Of a stretch of DNA of 64,000 bases, positions 50,729 to 59,980 are shown one piece after another (position 1 is the first letter of the stretch; each line of letters opens with the position of its first letter). The stretch is from Parapedobacter deserti. Lineage in GTDB: Bacteria > Bacteroidota > Bacteroidia > Sphingobacteriales > Sphingobacteriaceae. The stretch covers positions 62,001 to 126,000 of the forward strand of contig NZ_JBHRTA010000022.1 in the NCBI RefSeq assembly GCF_042646065.1, written 5' to 3'. The notes under the pieces are model-generated. The model worked only from the letters and a program-made list of their open reading frames with translations, was not told the origin of the DNA and ran no database searches. Both the position numbers and the translations under genes were made by a program.

Positions 50729-51949
50729 TTGAATTTTCCACTTTTTTTGGCAAAACGGATCGCCCTCAGCGGAAAGCAGACTTTTTCCACTTTGATTGTG
50801 CGGGTGGCCATCGGCGCTATCATGATAGGCTTGGCAGTCATGATGCTCTCGATCGCCGTTCTAAAAGGGTTTAAAGGCGAGGTTACCGCCAAACAACGGG
50901 GCTTCTTCGGAGACATTACAATCCGTAAATATGAACTAAATGCTTCCTATGAATCTTCTCCTTTCCGCCTCAACGACGCGCAGATAAGCGAAATAAAGGC
51001 GATTCCGGGTGTATCGTCTATCCAGTATTATGCCGCCAAACCGGGAATTATCAATGTAAACGATGAGGTGGAAGGCGTATTGTTCAAAGGAATTGACTCG
51101 TCATATAACCAACACTTTATTGCCAACGTGCTTGCAGAAGGGGACACGATTGATTTTACGGACAGCACGAAGGCGATCAGCCAAATATTGGTGTCACAAT
51201 ATGTCGCGAACCGGTTGCAACTGTCCGTTGGCGATGATTTTATCATGTACTTTGTGCAGGAACCGATCAGGCTAAGGAAATTCGAGGTAGTTGGTCTCTT
51301 CCATACTGGGGTGGAGGAACTTGACAACACTTATGTGGTCGGTGCCCTTCCATTGATCAGGAGGTTGAACAACTGGACGGATGGCGATGTGGGTGGCTAT
51401 GAAGTGTCCATTGACGATTTCAACGGGTTACATACACTCACCGGCGAAATACAGGACATACTGCCGTTCGACGTGGATGCGGTGAACGTACGGGATCAGC
51501 TTCCCGAAATCTTTCAATGGCTCGACCTTCTGGATATAAACACCGTGATTATACTGATTCTCATGATAGTCGTCGCTGTGGTTAACATGGTGTCGGCCCT
51601 GCTTATCATCATTCTGGAACGTACGCCGATGATTGGTGTGCTAAAAGCACTAGGTTACACGGATGGTGGTATCCGCCGGGTCTTTTTATATCACGCAGCG
51701 TATTTAATCGGCCTGGGGCTTTTACTTGGTAATCTGTTGGGAATTGGGCTGTATGTATTCCAACAGCAGACCCGTTATTTCAAACTAGATGAAGCGTCGT
51801 ATTATGTATCATATATCCCAGTCAGCATCGACCTGACCGAAATTGCTGTATTGAATATCGGTGTTGCTGTCATTGCGCTTGCTGTATTACTCATCCCATC
51901 TTATTTGATCAGCAGGATCAGTCCGGTAAAAGCTATCCAATTTCAGTAA
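50729..51949 (+). CDS. ABC transporter permease, FtsX/LolC-LolE type, TTG start
   Basis: 406 aa. N-terminal NFPLFLAKRIALSGKQTFS, one transmembrane helix (about 20-45, LIVRVAIGAIMIGLAVMML), a large periplasmic domain (about 55-270) and three C-terminal helices (TVIILILMIVVAVVNMVSALL; AYLIGLGLLLGNLLGIGLYV; LLIPSYLISR). The layout is that of LolC/E and MacB-like permeases for lipoprotein release. The start is TTG at 50729: it gives the family N-terminus, lies just behind the promoter, and no in-frame ATG occurs before the first membrane helix. The partner ATPase is not adjacent. Confidence 0.88.
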   Translation: MNFPLFLAKRIALSGKQTFSTLIVRVAIGAIMIGLAVMMLSIAVLKGFKGEVTAKQRGFFGDITIRKYELNASYESSPFRLNDAQISEIKAIPGVSSIQYYAAKPGIINVNDEVEGVLFKGIDSSYNQHFIANVLAEGDTIDFTDSTKAISQILVSQYVANRLQLSVGDDFIMYFVQEPIRLRKFEVVGLFHTGVEELDNTYVVGALPLIRRLNNWTDGDVGGYEVSIDDFNGLHTLTGEIQDILPFDVDAVNVRDQLPEIFQWLDLLDINTVIILILMIVVAVVNMVSALLIIILERTPMIGVLKALGYTDGGIRRVFLYHAAYLIGLGLLLGNLLGIGLYVFQQQTRYFKLDEASYYVSYIPVSIDLTEIAVLNIGVAVIALAVLLIPSYLISRISPVKAIQFQ

Positions 51950-51986
51950 GCGGACAGGGCTGGCTTCAGAAATGGCCGTATTTTGT

Positions 51987-51994
51987 TACCTTTG
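51987..51994 (+). promoter_or_regulatory. Promoter -7 box (TACCTTTG) of the antiporter-icd unit
   Basis: Exact TAnnTTTG match 61 nt before the ATG at 52056. Confidence 0.6.
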
Positions 51995-52055
51995 AAGCGA
52001 GCAAGCTAATGGGAATGCAATTTTGAACGTATGTACATTTATCTAAAGTAACCTT

Positions 52056-54188
52056 ATGGGCAACAATTTTTTAGATCATCTAAGCCATGCATTTGAAACC
52101 CCGTTGAGCAATCCCGTGCTCATCTTCGCTCTTATCCTTTTCATCATCCTGCTGTCCCCCATATTGTTGCGCAGAATTAAGATACCAGGCATCATCGGTC
52201 TGATCCTTTCTGGTGTAGCTATTGGTCCGCATGGCTTGAACCTACTCGAGAAAAATTCAGCTGTCGATCTATTTTCAACGATCGGCCTGCTTTACATCAT
52301 GTTCATCGCCGGTCTCGAACTGGACATGAATGAATTCCGGAAATCACGACATAAAAGTATTCTGTTTGGCTTTTTTACCTTTGCCATCCCGATTGCAATC
52401 GGGTATCCGGTATGCTATTATGTCCTTGGATATGACACGCTGGCAAGTATCCTGATATCCAGTATGTTCGCCACACATACCTTGGTTGCTTATCCTGTCG
52501 TAAACAGTTACGGCATTTCTAAGAATGAGGCGGTCGCAATTACCATTGGCGGCACAATTCTTACCGACACAGCGGTGTTAATCATTCTTGCAGTAATCAT
52601 CGGAGCGTCTCAAGGCGAACTAGACCAACGGTTTTGGGTAACGTTAGGCATTTCGTTCGCTGTCTTTCTATTGATTATGTTCGGCATTGTGCCGCGTATC
52701 GCCAAGTGGTTCTTTCAAAAAGTGGAAGGTGAAAAGACTGCGCATTATATCTTCGTGCTTTCAGTTGTCTTTTTTGCGGCCTTTCTGGCGGAAATTGCCG
52801 GGTTGGAGCATATCATCGGAGCGTTTGTCGCTGGTTTAGCACTAAATAAGTTGATCCCGCATTCATCAGCGTTGATGAACCGGATTGAATTTATCGGCAA
52901 TGCCATATTCATCCCTTTCTTCCTGATCAGTGTCGGGATGATTGTAGACACAAGTGTACTGTTCAACGGTCCGACCGCCTTACTGATCGCTGCCACCTTG
53001 ACAATAGTCGCCATTTTTAGTAAATGGATAGCGGCTTGGTTCACACAACTATCTTTCGGTTATTCAACCGCCCAACGCCAAGTTATCTTCGGGCTTAGTA
53101 GCGCACATGCGGCAGCTACGCTCGCAGTCATTATGGTCGGCTTCCAGTACCAGATCATTGATGAGAATGTACTCAATGGTACTATTGTGCTGATTTTGGT
53201 GACCTGCATCGTTGCCACGTTGTCAACGGAAAATGCCTCGAAAAAGGTGGTACTCGCCGGTGAGCAAGACGAAATAACCACTGAAAAGAATATCGCCAGG
53301 GATGAGCAATTGGTTCTGCCAATTGCCAATCTAAACAACATGGAGTCTTTACTGGACTTTGCGACCCTTATCAAGAGCAAACATTCACCGCACCCGCTTA
53401 CGGTATTGACTGTCGTCCCCAACAATGAAATGGCCGAACAAAACCTGCAAAGAGCAAGGAAAAACCTTGACTCGACCGCCAAATATGCTTCAGGTAGCGA
53501 GACCGAGGTGAATATGATGGCTACCATAGACCACAATATAGCAAGCGGTATCAGTCGGGCTGCACGGGAAATAGGGGCTGACGGCATCTTGCTGGGGTGG
53601 CCGAGTAAGCCGGGTATCATTGAAAAAATGGTGGGAGAGAAGACCGAAAGCATCCTCAATCAGACCGACACTAATCTATTCATGTGTCATGTAGACCAGC
53701 CGCTGATTACGCAGAAACGCATTGTAGCGTTTTTTCCACCGCTATCGGAATCTGAACTTGGCTTTGATTTCTGTATGGAGAAAATTTTGCGCCTTTCGCT
53801 GGAGCTGACCGTTGCCATTCATTATGTCTGTGCTGCGCGGACTGAAACCGCCATAGCCGATTACTTAAAACGAAACAAAAACAGTACGCGCGTGTTTTTC
53901 TCTTACCATGACGAATGGGAGGACTTAGCCGAATTGCGAAAATTTGTAAAGGAGAACGACCTGATTGTGTTTGTGTCTTCAAGGCAGGGGGAAGTGTCAT
54001 ACCGGCATTCGTTTGATGGTATCCCCAAAAAACTCGGCCGGGTATACGCGCAACATAACAGGATACTGATATTCCCAAGCAGGCGAACGGGATACTCGCT
54101 CGACGAATATGAAGACGTATCCACAGCGCCGATCCTACAGCGCATAGGAAGAGGAATCGGCAGTATGTTCACGAAAGACAAACATTAG
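52056..54188 (+). CDS. CPA2-type cation:proton antiporter with a C-terminal USP-like region
   Basis: 710 aa. Twelve or more hydrophobic segments in the first about 385 residues; the KefB/NhaA-type marks are GLILSGVAIGPHGLNLL, FIAGLELDMNEF, ISSMFATHTLVAYPVV and EIAGLEHIIGAFVAGLALNKLIP. The cytoplasmic C-terminal half (about 425-710) looks like two universal-stress-protein-type domains (LTVLTVVPNNEMAEQ, then DGILLGWPSKPGIIEKMVGEK), which usually bind nucleotides. It is followed 6 nt later by icd, so the two are cotranscribed. Ion specificity (Na+ or K+) is not readable. Confidence 0.9.
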   Translation: MGNNFLDHLSHAFETPLSNPVLIFALILFIILLSPILLRRIKIPGIIGLILSGVAIGPHGLNLLEKNSAVDLFSTIGLLYIMFIAGLELDMNEFRKSRHKSILFGFFTFAIPIAIGYPVCYYVLGYDTLASILISSMFATHTLVAYPVVNSYGISKNEAVAITIGGTILTDTAVLIILAVIIGASQGELDQRFWVTLGISFAVFLLIMFGIVPRIAKWFFQKVEGEKTAHYIFVLSVVFFAAFLAEIAGLEHIIGAFVAGLALNKLIPHSSALMNRIEFIGNAIFIPFFLISVGMIVDTSVLFNGPTALLIAATLTIVAIFSKWIAAWFTQLSFGYSTAQRQVIFGLSSAHAAATLAVIMVGFQYQIIDENVLNGTIVLILVTCIVATLSTENASKKVVLAGEQDEITTEKNIARDEQLVLPIANLNNMESLLDFATLIKSKHSPHPLTVLTVVPNNEMAEQNLQRARKNLDSTAKYASGSETEVNMMATIDHNIASGISRAAREIGADGILLGWPSKPGIIEKMVGEKTESILNQTDTNLFMCHVDQPLITQKRIVAFFPPLSESELGFDFCMEKILRLSLELTVAIHYVCAARTETAIADYLKRNKNSTRVFFSYHDEWEDLAELRKFVKENDLIVFVSSRQGEVSYRHSFDGIPKKLGRVYAQHNRILIFPSRRTGYSLDEYEDVSTAPILQRIGRGIGSMFTKDKH

Positions 54189-54194
54189 AACGGT

Positions 54195-55484
54195 ATGACA
54201 ACGCCAAGAATCACAAAAAGATCGGACGGGACGCTTAGCGTTCCTGATCATGTCAACATCCCTTTTATCATTGGCGATGGTATAGGACCTGATATTTGGC
54301 GCGCATCGGTAAGGGTGTTTGACGCGGCGGTGATAGCGTCGTATGGAGGACGGAGACGGATCAACTGGATTGAAGTACTGGCAGGAGAGAAGGCATTTAA
54401 CCTCACCGGGGAGTGGCTGCCTCAGGAAACGCTTGATACGCTGCATAACCACCTGGTTGGCATAAAGGGCCCACTGACCACGCCGATCGGCGGCGGAATC
54501 CGTTCGCTAAATGTGGCGATACGAAAAGCGCTCGATCTCTATGTCTGCCAACGACCCACACGCTGGTTTAAAGGCGTGCCCTCGCCGGTAAAACACCCTG
54601 AATATGTAGATATGGTGGTCTTCAGAGAGAATACGGAGGACATCTACACAGGGATCGAGTTTAGTGCCGGTTCTGCCGACGGTGACCATCTAAAAGATTT
54701 CCTTGAGCGTGATCTGGCGGTTGATTTCAATTTCACGGCGGATACGGCGCTAGGCATTAAAACGGTTTCTGAAAACGGGTCTAAGCGGCTGGTAAGGGCC
54801 GCTATCGAATACGCCATCCGGCACCGCCTACCCTCAGTGACATTAGTACACAAAGGCAACATCATGAAGTACACGGAGGGTGCATTCAAGAATTGGGGGT
54901 ACGAACTTGCCGAGGCCGATTTCACTGATTATACGTATACGTGGGCTCAATGGGAAAAAATGAAAGCGTCGAATGGGGAGAAGCATGCAAATGCAGCATT
55001 AGTGGCGGCCCAAAACGAGGGCAAAATCATTGTAAAGGACGTCATTGCCGACAATTTTCTGCAGCAAATTTTGTTGAATCCCAAAGATTATTCCGTTATT
55101 GCTACATTGAATCTGAACGGTGACTACATTTCGGATGCACTGGCGGCTATTGTTGGCGGCATCGGTATTGCGCCGGGAGCCAATATCAATTACCGTACAG
55201 GACACGCTGTATTCGAGGCTACACATGGTACAGCGCCGCGATTTGCAGATACTGACAGCATGAATCCATCGTCAGTGATACTCAGTGGCGTAATGATGTT
55301 GGAATACATTGGATGGAATGAAGCCGCAGCAGCGATTGTAACCGCCCTAAAGGAAACCATTTTACAGAAAACCGTCACCATCGACTTCTTTAACCACATG
55401 GAAGGCGGAAAACTGCTAAGAACGAGTGAATTTGCTTCAGCAATCATCGATAAAATAAAACCCGGCATTGAACGTTCGATATAA
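54195..55484 (+). CDS. icd: Isocitrate dehydrogenase, NADP-type
   Basis: 429 aa, homodimeric TCA-cycle enzyme giving 2-oxoglutarate. Family signature: IPFIIGDGIGPDIWRAS (22-38), KGPLTTPIGGGIRSLNVAIRKALDLY, VVFRENTEDIYTGIEF (about 140-155), the metal-binding DVIADNFLQQILL and the NADP end of the molecule with FEATHGTAPRFAD. The RSLNVAIR loop contains the serine equivalent to the regulated Ser113 of E. coli. It starts 6 nt after the antiporter and is followed by the NtrC-type regulator. Confidence 0.96.
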   Translation: MTTPRITKRSDGTLSVPDHVNIPFIIGDGIGPDIWRASVRVFDAAVIASYGGRRRINWIEVLAGEKAFNLTGEWLPQETLDTLHNHLVGIKGPLTTPIGGGIRSLNVAIRKALDLYVCQRPTRWFKGVPSPVKHPEYVDMVVFRENTEDIYTGIEFSAGSADGDHLKDFLERDLAVDFNFTADTALGIKTVSENGSKRLVRAAIEYAIRHRLPSVTLVHKGNIMKYTEGAFKNWGYELAEADFTDYTYTWAQWEKMKASNGEKHANAALVAAQNEGKIIVKDVIADNFLQQILLNPKDYSVIATLNLNGDYISDALAAIVGGIGIAPGANINYRTGHAVFEATHGTAPRFADTDSMNPSSVILSGVMMLEYIGWNEAAAAIVTALKETILQKTVTIDFFNHMEGGKLLRTSEFASAIIDKIKPGIERSI

Positions 55485-55505
55485 ACAACAGATACTCATT
55501 TTTAA

Positions 55506-56879
55506 ATGACGGACCCCATGGCCAATATTCTATTGGTAGAAGATGACACAACGTTTGCCGCCATTCTCGAAAACTTCCTAAAAAAGAAAGGATTCGATGT
55601 CTCGGTGAAATATAGCGTAAAAAGCGGCATCGAAGCGCTTAAACACGAAACGTTCCACTTAATCCTTTTGGACTACCGGCTGGGGGATGGGATAGGATTG
55701 GACGTATTGGAGGCGCTCCGGGTGCAGGGCAAGTACGTCCCGTCGATTATCATGACCAGTTTTAACGATGTCAGGACCGCTGTGAAAGCGATTCGGCAGG
55801 GGGCTTTTGATTACATTACCAAACCTGTAAATCCGGATGAACTGCTAATGGTGGTGAACGAAGCACTTGAAGGTAAATCTCCCCAGCGAGCACACCCTTC
55901 GTACCCACGTCCAAACAAAGAGGGTACGGACCCTACAGATTCCGTGCAAGGAACAAGCGCAGCCGCCCGTAAACTCCATGAATATATCTCGTTAGTTGCA
56001 CCTACAAATATGTCGGTGTTGATCCGCGGAGAGAGTGGCACAGGGAAGGAATACGTGGCCCGATCCATTCACCGGTTGAGCACAAGGACGAATGCGCCTT
56101 TTGTCTCTATAGACTGCGGTACCCTGTCTAAAGAACTGGCATCGAGCGAGCTTTTCGGACACATTAAAGGATCTTTTACCGGAGCCCTTAACGATAAGAC
56201 TGGGCTATTTGTTGAGGCGTCCGGCGGAACGCTTTTTCTCGATGAAATAGGAAACTTGTCGTATGATGTGCAGGTGAAATTATTGCGGGCGTTGCAAGAG
56301 AAGGTAATACAACCGGTAGGTGCGAATAAGACCATCAGCGTAGACGTGAGAGTTATCGCAGCTACCAATGAAGATCTGCTCGGTTCAGGTAAGTTCAGGG
56401 AAGATCTTTACCATCGTATTAATGAGTTTGAGATCGTTGTACCCGGGCTCCGTGAGAGAAGAGGCGACTTCCAACAGTTTGTCGATTTCTTTGTTAAGAA
56501 AGCCAACGACGAATTAGGCCGGGACGTCCGCGAATTGGCCGACGAGGTCAAAGACATTTTCGATGCGTACGATTGGCCGGGCAACTTGCGGGAGTTGAAA
56601 AACGTCATTAAACGCATGGTGCTGCTATCCCGTGGGCATACGGCCGACATCTCAGCGTTGCCCCAAGAAATGGTGTTTGCAATTAAGCACCAAGGCGCGA
56701 CGGAGCCGGCGCCTTCCGCAGATAATCCCGACTTGCGCCTACATAGTGAGGCGCACGAACGTAAGTTGATTTTGGACGTCCTTCAAAAAGCAAAATACAA
56801 CAAGAGCAAGGCGGCTCAGATGCTCAATATAGACCGCAAGACGCTCTATAACAAAATGGAAAAGTACGGTATTGAATAA
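55506..56879 (+). CDS. Sigma-54-dependent response regulator, NtrC type
   Basis: 457 aa with REC (phospho-acceptor Asp56, Thr84, Lys106), AAA+ sigma-54 activator domain (Walker A GESGTGKE at about 175-182; GSFTGA, the sigma-54 contact loop, at 222-227; Walker B LFLDEIG) and a Fis-type HTH (SKAAQMLNIDRKTLYNKMEKYG). This is a full NtrC-family activator, and it requires RpoN, which must lie elsewhere. No sensor kinase is adjacent, so the partner is unlinked. It starts 21 nt after icd and is likely cotranscribed with it. Start could also be the second Met. Confidence 0.95.
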   Translation: MTDPMANILLVEDDTTFAAILENFLKKKGFDVSVKYSVKSGIEALKHETFHLILLDYRLGDGIGLDVLEALRVQGKYVPSIIMTSFNDVRTAVKAIRQGAFDYITKPVNPDELLMVVNEALEGKSPQRAHPSYPRPNKEGTDPTDSVQGTSAAARKLHEYISLVAPTNMSVLIRGESGTGKEYVARSIHRLSTRTNAPFVSIDCGTLSKELASSELFGHIKGSFTGALNDKTGLFVEASGGTLFLDEIGNLSYDVQVKLLRALQEKVIQPVGANKTISVDVRVIAATNEDLLGSGKFREDLYHRINEFEIVVPGLRERRGDFQQFVDFFVKKANDELGRDVRELADEVKDIFDAYDWPGNLRELKNVIKRMVLLSRGHTADISALPQEMVFAIKHQGATEPAPSADNPDLRLHSEAHERKLILDVLQKAKYNKSKAAQMLNIDRKTLYNKMEKYGIE

Positions 56880-56909
56880 CCCATCAGTACAAACATTTGT
56901 AAGGTGCAT

Positions 56910-57881
56910 ATGAAGTTGTTTTCATATAATGTCGATAATAAAGACCGGCTAGGGATAGCCATCGGTACCCTACGTTATGACCTACATCAAGCCAATCCCC
57001 AATTGCCAGATAACATGGCTGATTTTCTGAGGGGCGGCACTGATGCCATGGAGTTAGCTAAGCGTGTGGCCGTCCGACTGACAACGGGCCCTACCGATGT
57101 TGAGCCTCTACAAGCAGTTCGCCTGGTTGCACCGGTTCCCCAACCAACGTCCTGCCGCGACGCCTATGCGTTCAGGCAGCATGTGGAAACTTCCCGGCGG
57201 AACAGGGGATTGGCGATGCTCTCTGAATTTGACCGATTTCCTGTGTTTTACTTTACCAACCACCAGGCTGTTTGCGGCCCGGGCGACATCTTTTGCATGC
57301 CGCTTCACTTCGACCAGCTGGATTTTGAATTGGAGGTAGCCGTCGTGCTCAATAAAGGGGGGAAGAACATAAAGGCAAGCGACGCCGATGGCTACATCGC
57401 TGGCTATATGATTATGAATGACCTTAGTGCCAGACGCCTGCAAATGGAAGAGATGAAGCTCAACCTGGGACCCGCAAAGGGCAAGGATTTTGCAACCGCT
57501 ATGGGTCCATACCTCGTTACGCCCGACGAGCTGGAGGACTTCCGAACCGCGCCCGCTGCTGGGCACATTGGGAATGTTTATAATCTGGAGATGACCTGTG
57601 AGATCAACGGAATTCGGGTATCCAAGGGTAGTCTCGCCGACATGCATTGGACATTTGCCGAAATCATTGAGCGCGTTTCCTATGGCGCAGAGGTGTATCC
57701 AGGCGATGTTATCGGATCCGGAACAGTAGGTACAGGCTGTTTCCTTGAATTGAACGGCACAAAAAAGCTTCAGGACCCGTCATATCTTCCCCAATGGTTG
57801 CAACCGGGGGATGTAGTAGAGATGGAGGTGACAGGGTTGGGGCGGCTATTGAATACCGTGAAATTGGAATTTGCATCATAG
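56910..57881 (+). CDS. Fumarylacetoacetate hydrolase-family protein
   Basis: 323 aa. Hydrolase fold with metal-binding acidic residues: FELEVAVVLNKGG, the D of AGYMIMNDLSARRLQ, and AKGKDFATAMGPYLVT. The family cleaves fumarylacetoacetate, fumarylpyruvate or related 1,3-diketones in aromatic degradation. Start ATG at 56910, because AAGG lies 5-8 nt upstream; the GTG at 56904 is an alternative. Followed 18 nt later by a flavin reductase-like gene, which suggests a catabolic operon for an aromatic or oxygenated acid (inference). Confidence 0.85.
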   Translation: MKLFSYNVDNKDRLGIAIGTLRYDLHQANPQLPDNMADFLRGGTDAMELAKRVAVRLTTGPTDVEPLQAVRLVAPVPQPTSCRDAYAFRQHVETSRRNRGLAMLSEFDRFPVFYFTNHQAVCGPGDIFCMPLHFDQLDFELEVAVVLNKGGKNIKASDADGYIAGYMIMNDLSARRLQMEEMKLNLGPAKGKDFATAMGPYLVTPDELEDFRTAPAAGHIGNVYNLEMTCEINGIRVSKGSLADMHWTFAEIIERVSYGAEVYPGDVIGSGTVGTGCFLELNGTKKLQDPSYLPQWLQPGDVVEMEVTGLGRLLNTVKLEFAS

Positions 57882-57886
57882 TTTCA

Positions 57887-57894
57887 TAGCTTTG
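57887..57894 (+). promoter_or_regulatory. Promoter -7 box (TAGCTTTG) before the flavin reductase gene
   Basis: Exact TAnnTTTG match 5 nt before the ATG at 57900, placed in the gap after the FAH gene. Confidence 0.5.
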
Positions 57895-57899
57895 CGCCG

Positions 57900-58787
57900 A
57901 TGACAAAACGCTTCGATCCGTACACCCACCCGCAATTCGACGACCTGATCAAACACGCTGTTGCCCCAAGGCCTATCTGCTTCGCAAGCACAATCGACGG
58001 GTCTGGACGCGTAAACCTGAGCCCGTTCAGTTATTTCAATCTGATGTCCCAGCGCCCACCGATTTGCGTGTTTTCACCTTTGCGCCGGATCCGAGACGGG
58101 AGCACCAAGCACACACTCGAAAACATGAGGGAAGTGCCCCAAGTCGTCATCAATATCGTTGATTATGGCATGGTACAGCAACAATCGTTGGCGAGTACAG
58201 AGTATGCGAAGGAAGTAAACGAGTTTGATAAAGCGGGTTTCACGCCGACGGCATCAGAGCTGGTGATGCCGCCTCGGGTCGCCGAGTCGCCAGTACAACT
58301 GGAATGCAAAGTGCGCGAAATCATTGAACTAGCGGATTCGCCCGGAGCCGGAAGCTTAGTAGTGGCAGAAGTACTACGAATGCATGTGCAGGAGCAGGTT
58401 CTGGACGATGGCAATCGTATCGACCAAGCTAAACTTGACCTAGTGGCGCGGCTTGGTGGCGATTGGTATTGCAGGGTGACGTCCGAAAATTTATTCCGCG
58501 TAGCGAAACCCTTGCGGAGCTTGGGTATCGGCGTGGACCAACTGCCCCAGCATATCAGGCTTTCACCGGTACTCACCGGCAATCACCTAGGCCAGCTAGG
58601 AAATGTCGAAGAGCTCCCTTCTGATGAAGAGGTGGAGGCGCTCCGTACAGAATCTGAAATCTGCGATATGTTTAACGCCTTTATCGGCGATAAGGCAACT
58701 CTGCAAATCCACTTGCACCGGAAAGCCGCAGAATTTCTTGATGCCGGTGATGTGCATAAAGCATGGAAGGTGCTGTTGTTAGATTGA
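57900..58787 (+). CDS. Flavin reductase-like (FMN-binding split barrel) protein
   Basis: 295 aa. The N-terminal split-barrel FMN domain (about 15-195) shows APRPICFASTIDGSGRVNLSPFSYFN and the SLVVAEVLRMHVQE strand. The C-terminal about 90 residues (EEVEALRTESEICDMFNAF) are extra and not recognised. Family members supply reduced flavin to a two-component monooxygenase or act as oxidoreductases themselves. No monooxygenase is adjacent. Operon neighbour of the FAH gene, so a shared aromatic-degradation role is plausible but unproved. Confidence 0.85.
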   Translation: MTKRFDPYTHPQFDDLIKHAVAPRPICFASTIDGSGRVNLSPFSYFNLMSQRPPICVFSPLRRIRDGSTKHTLENMREVPQVVINIVDYGMVQQQSLASTEYAKEVNEFDKAGFTPTASELVMPPRVAESPVQLECKVREIIELADSPGAGSLVVAEVLRMHVQEQVLDDGNRIDQAKLDLVARLGGDWYCRVTSENLFRVAKPLRSLGIGVDQLPQHIRLSPVLTGNHLGQLGNVEELPSDEEVEALRTESEICDMFNAFIGDKATLQIHLHRKAAEFLDAGDVHKAWKVLLLD

Positions 58788-58819
58788 CCGCGGGAACCCA
58801 GTTTTATTGAATTATTCGC

Positions 58820-58861
58820 AATTATTTATTGGAATCATTGAATTGATTTCAATAAATAATT
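58820..58861 (+). repeat. 18-bp hairpin overlapping the serC promoter region
   Basis: 58820-58837 pairs with 58844-58861 (one G-T pair, loop TTGAAT). AT-rich stem followed by TATTAATTTTG, which includes the serC -7 box (58864-58871). Either an operator of serC or a weak terminator of the flavin reductase gene. Confidence 0.55.
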
Positions 58862-58863
58862 AT

Positions 58864-58871
58864 TAATTTTG
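58864..58871 (+). promoter_or_regulatory. Promoter -7 box (TAATTTTG) of serC-serA
   Basis: Exact TAnnTTTG match 40 nt before the ATG at 58912. Confidence 0.6.
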
Positions 58872-58911
58872 CAGCCATAAAAACGGGATATACCCTTGAT
58901 AAGCTAACGAT

Positions 58912-59979
58912 ATGAAACATAACTTTGGAGCTGGACCCTGTATTTTGCCACAGGAGGTCTTCCAGGAGGCATCGCAAGCCGTGCTGAACTTTAACGATAC
59001 CGGACTTTCCATTCTCGAGATATCGCACAGGAGCAAGGAATTCGAGGCGGTAATTGCTGAAGCTGAACGTCTCGTGCGTGAATTGCTTTCCGTACCAACT
59101 GGTTATTCCGTCCTTTTCCTCCAGGGTGGCGCAAGCACCCAATTTGCAATGGTGCCGCTTAATCTATTGCCTGAAGGACGAAAATGTGCGTACCTGGATA
59201 CTGGAACTTGGGCGAGCAAGGCCATCAAGGAAGCAAGAAAAGTTGGCGAGGTAACGGTTGTCGCTTCCTCTGCTGATGCCAATTATACATATATACCGAA
59301 GGCCTATGAAGTGCCGGCCGATGCAGCATATTTTCATTTTACGTCGAACAACACGATTTTCGGGACGGAGATGCTCGAGACGCCAAAGGCAGACGTTCCC
59401 TTAGTTTCAGACATGTCGTCGGATATCTTGAGCCGCAAAGTCAATGTGGCTGATTACGGCCTGATTTATGCTGGAGCACAGAAAAACATGGGTCCGGCAG
59501 GTGTTACCCTTGTTATTGTCAAAGACGAGCTTTTGGGAAAGGTAGGACGTACATTGCCAAGTATTTTTGACTACCAGACACATATCGGTTCCGGCTCGAT
59601 GTATAACACACCTCCAGTGTTTTCGATTTACGTATCTATGCTTAACCTCCGCTGGTTGAAAAACAAAGGAGGGGTGAAGGTGATCGAACAAGAAAACATT
59701 ATTAAGGCGCGCACGCTATACGACGAAATAGATCGGAACCCGTTATTCAGGGGTACCGCCGTAGTAGAAGACCGTTCACGGATGAACGTAACTTTCATAA
59801 CGGAAGACAAGGCTCATGAAGCAGCGTTTTTGGAACTGGCAAAAGAGCGCAACCTGGTAGGTCTCAAGGGACACCGGAGCGTTGGCGGCTTCCGAGCGTC
59901 CATTTATAATGCGCTTAGCATAGCAGGCGTAAACGCGCTGGTTGATGCAATGCAGGAGTTTGAAGAAAAAACTAAGTAA
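58912..59979 (+). CDS. serC: Phosphoserine aminotransferase
   Basis: 355 aa PLP enzyme converting 3-phosphohydroxypyruvate to phosphoserine. N-terminus MKHNFGAGPCILPQEVF, the phosphate-binding FLQGGAST, PLP Lys near 193 in YAGAQKNMGPAG, and the C-terminal LKGHRSVGGFRASIYN are all typical of SerC. It forms a pair with serA, which starts 1 nt after its stop. serB is not in the window. Confidence 0.97.
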   Translation: MKHNFGAGPCILPQEVFQEASQAVLNFNDTGLSILEISHRSKEFEAVIAEAERLVRELLSVPTGYSVLFLQGGASTQFAMVPLNLLPEGRKCAYLDTGTWASKAIKEARKVGEVTVVASSADANYTYIPKAYEVPADAAYFHFTSNNTIFGTEMLETPKADVPLVSDMSSDILSRKVNVADYGLIYAGAQKNMGPAGVTLVIVKDELLGKVGRTLPSIFDYQTHIGSGSMYNTPPVFSIYVSMLNLRWLKNKGGVKVIEQENIIKARTLYDEIDRNPLFRGTAVVEDRSRMNVTFITEDKAHEAAFLELAKERNLVGLKGHRSVGGFRASIYNALSIAGVNALVDAMQEFEEKTK

Positions 59980-59980
59980 A

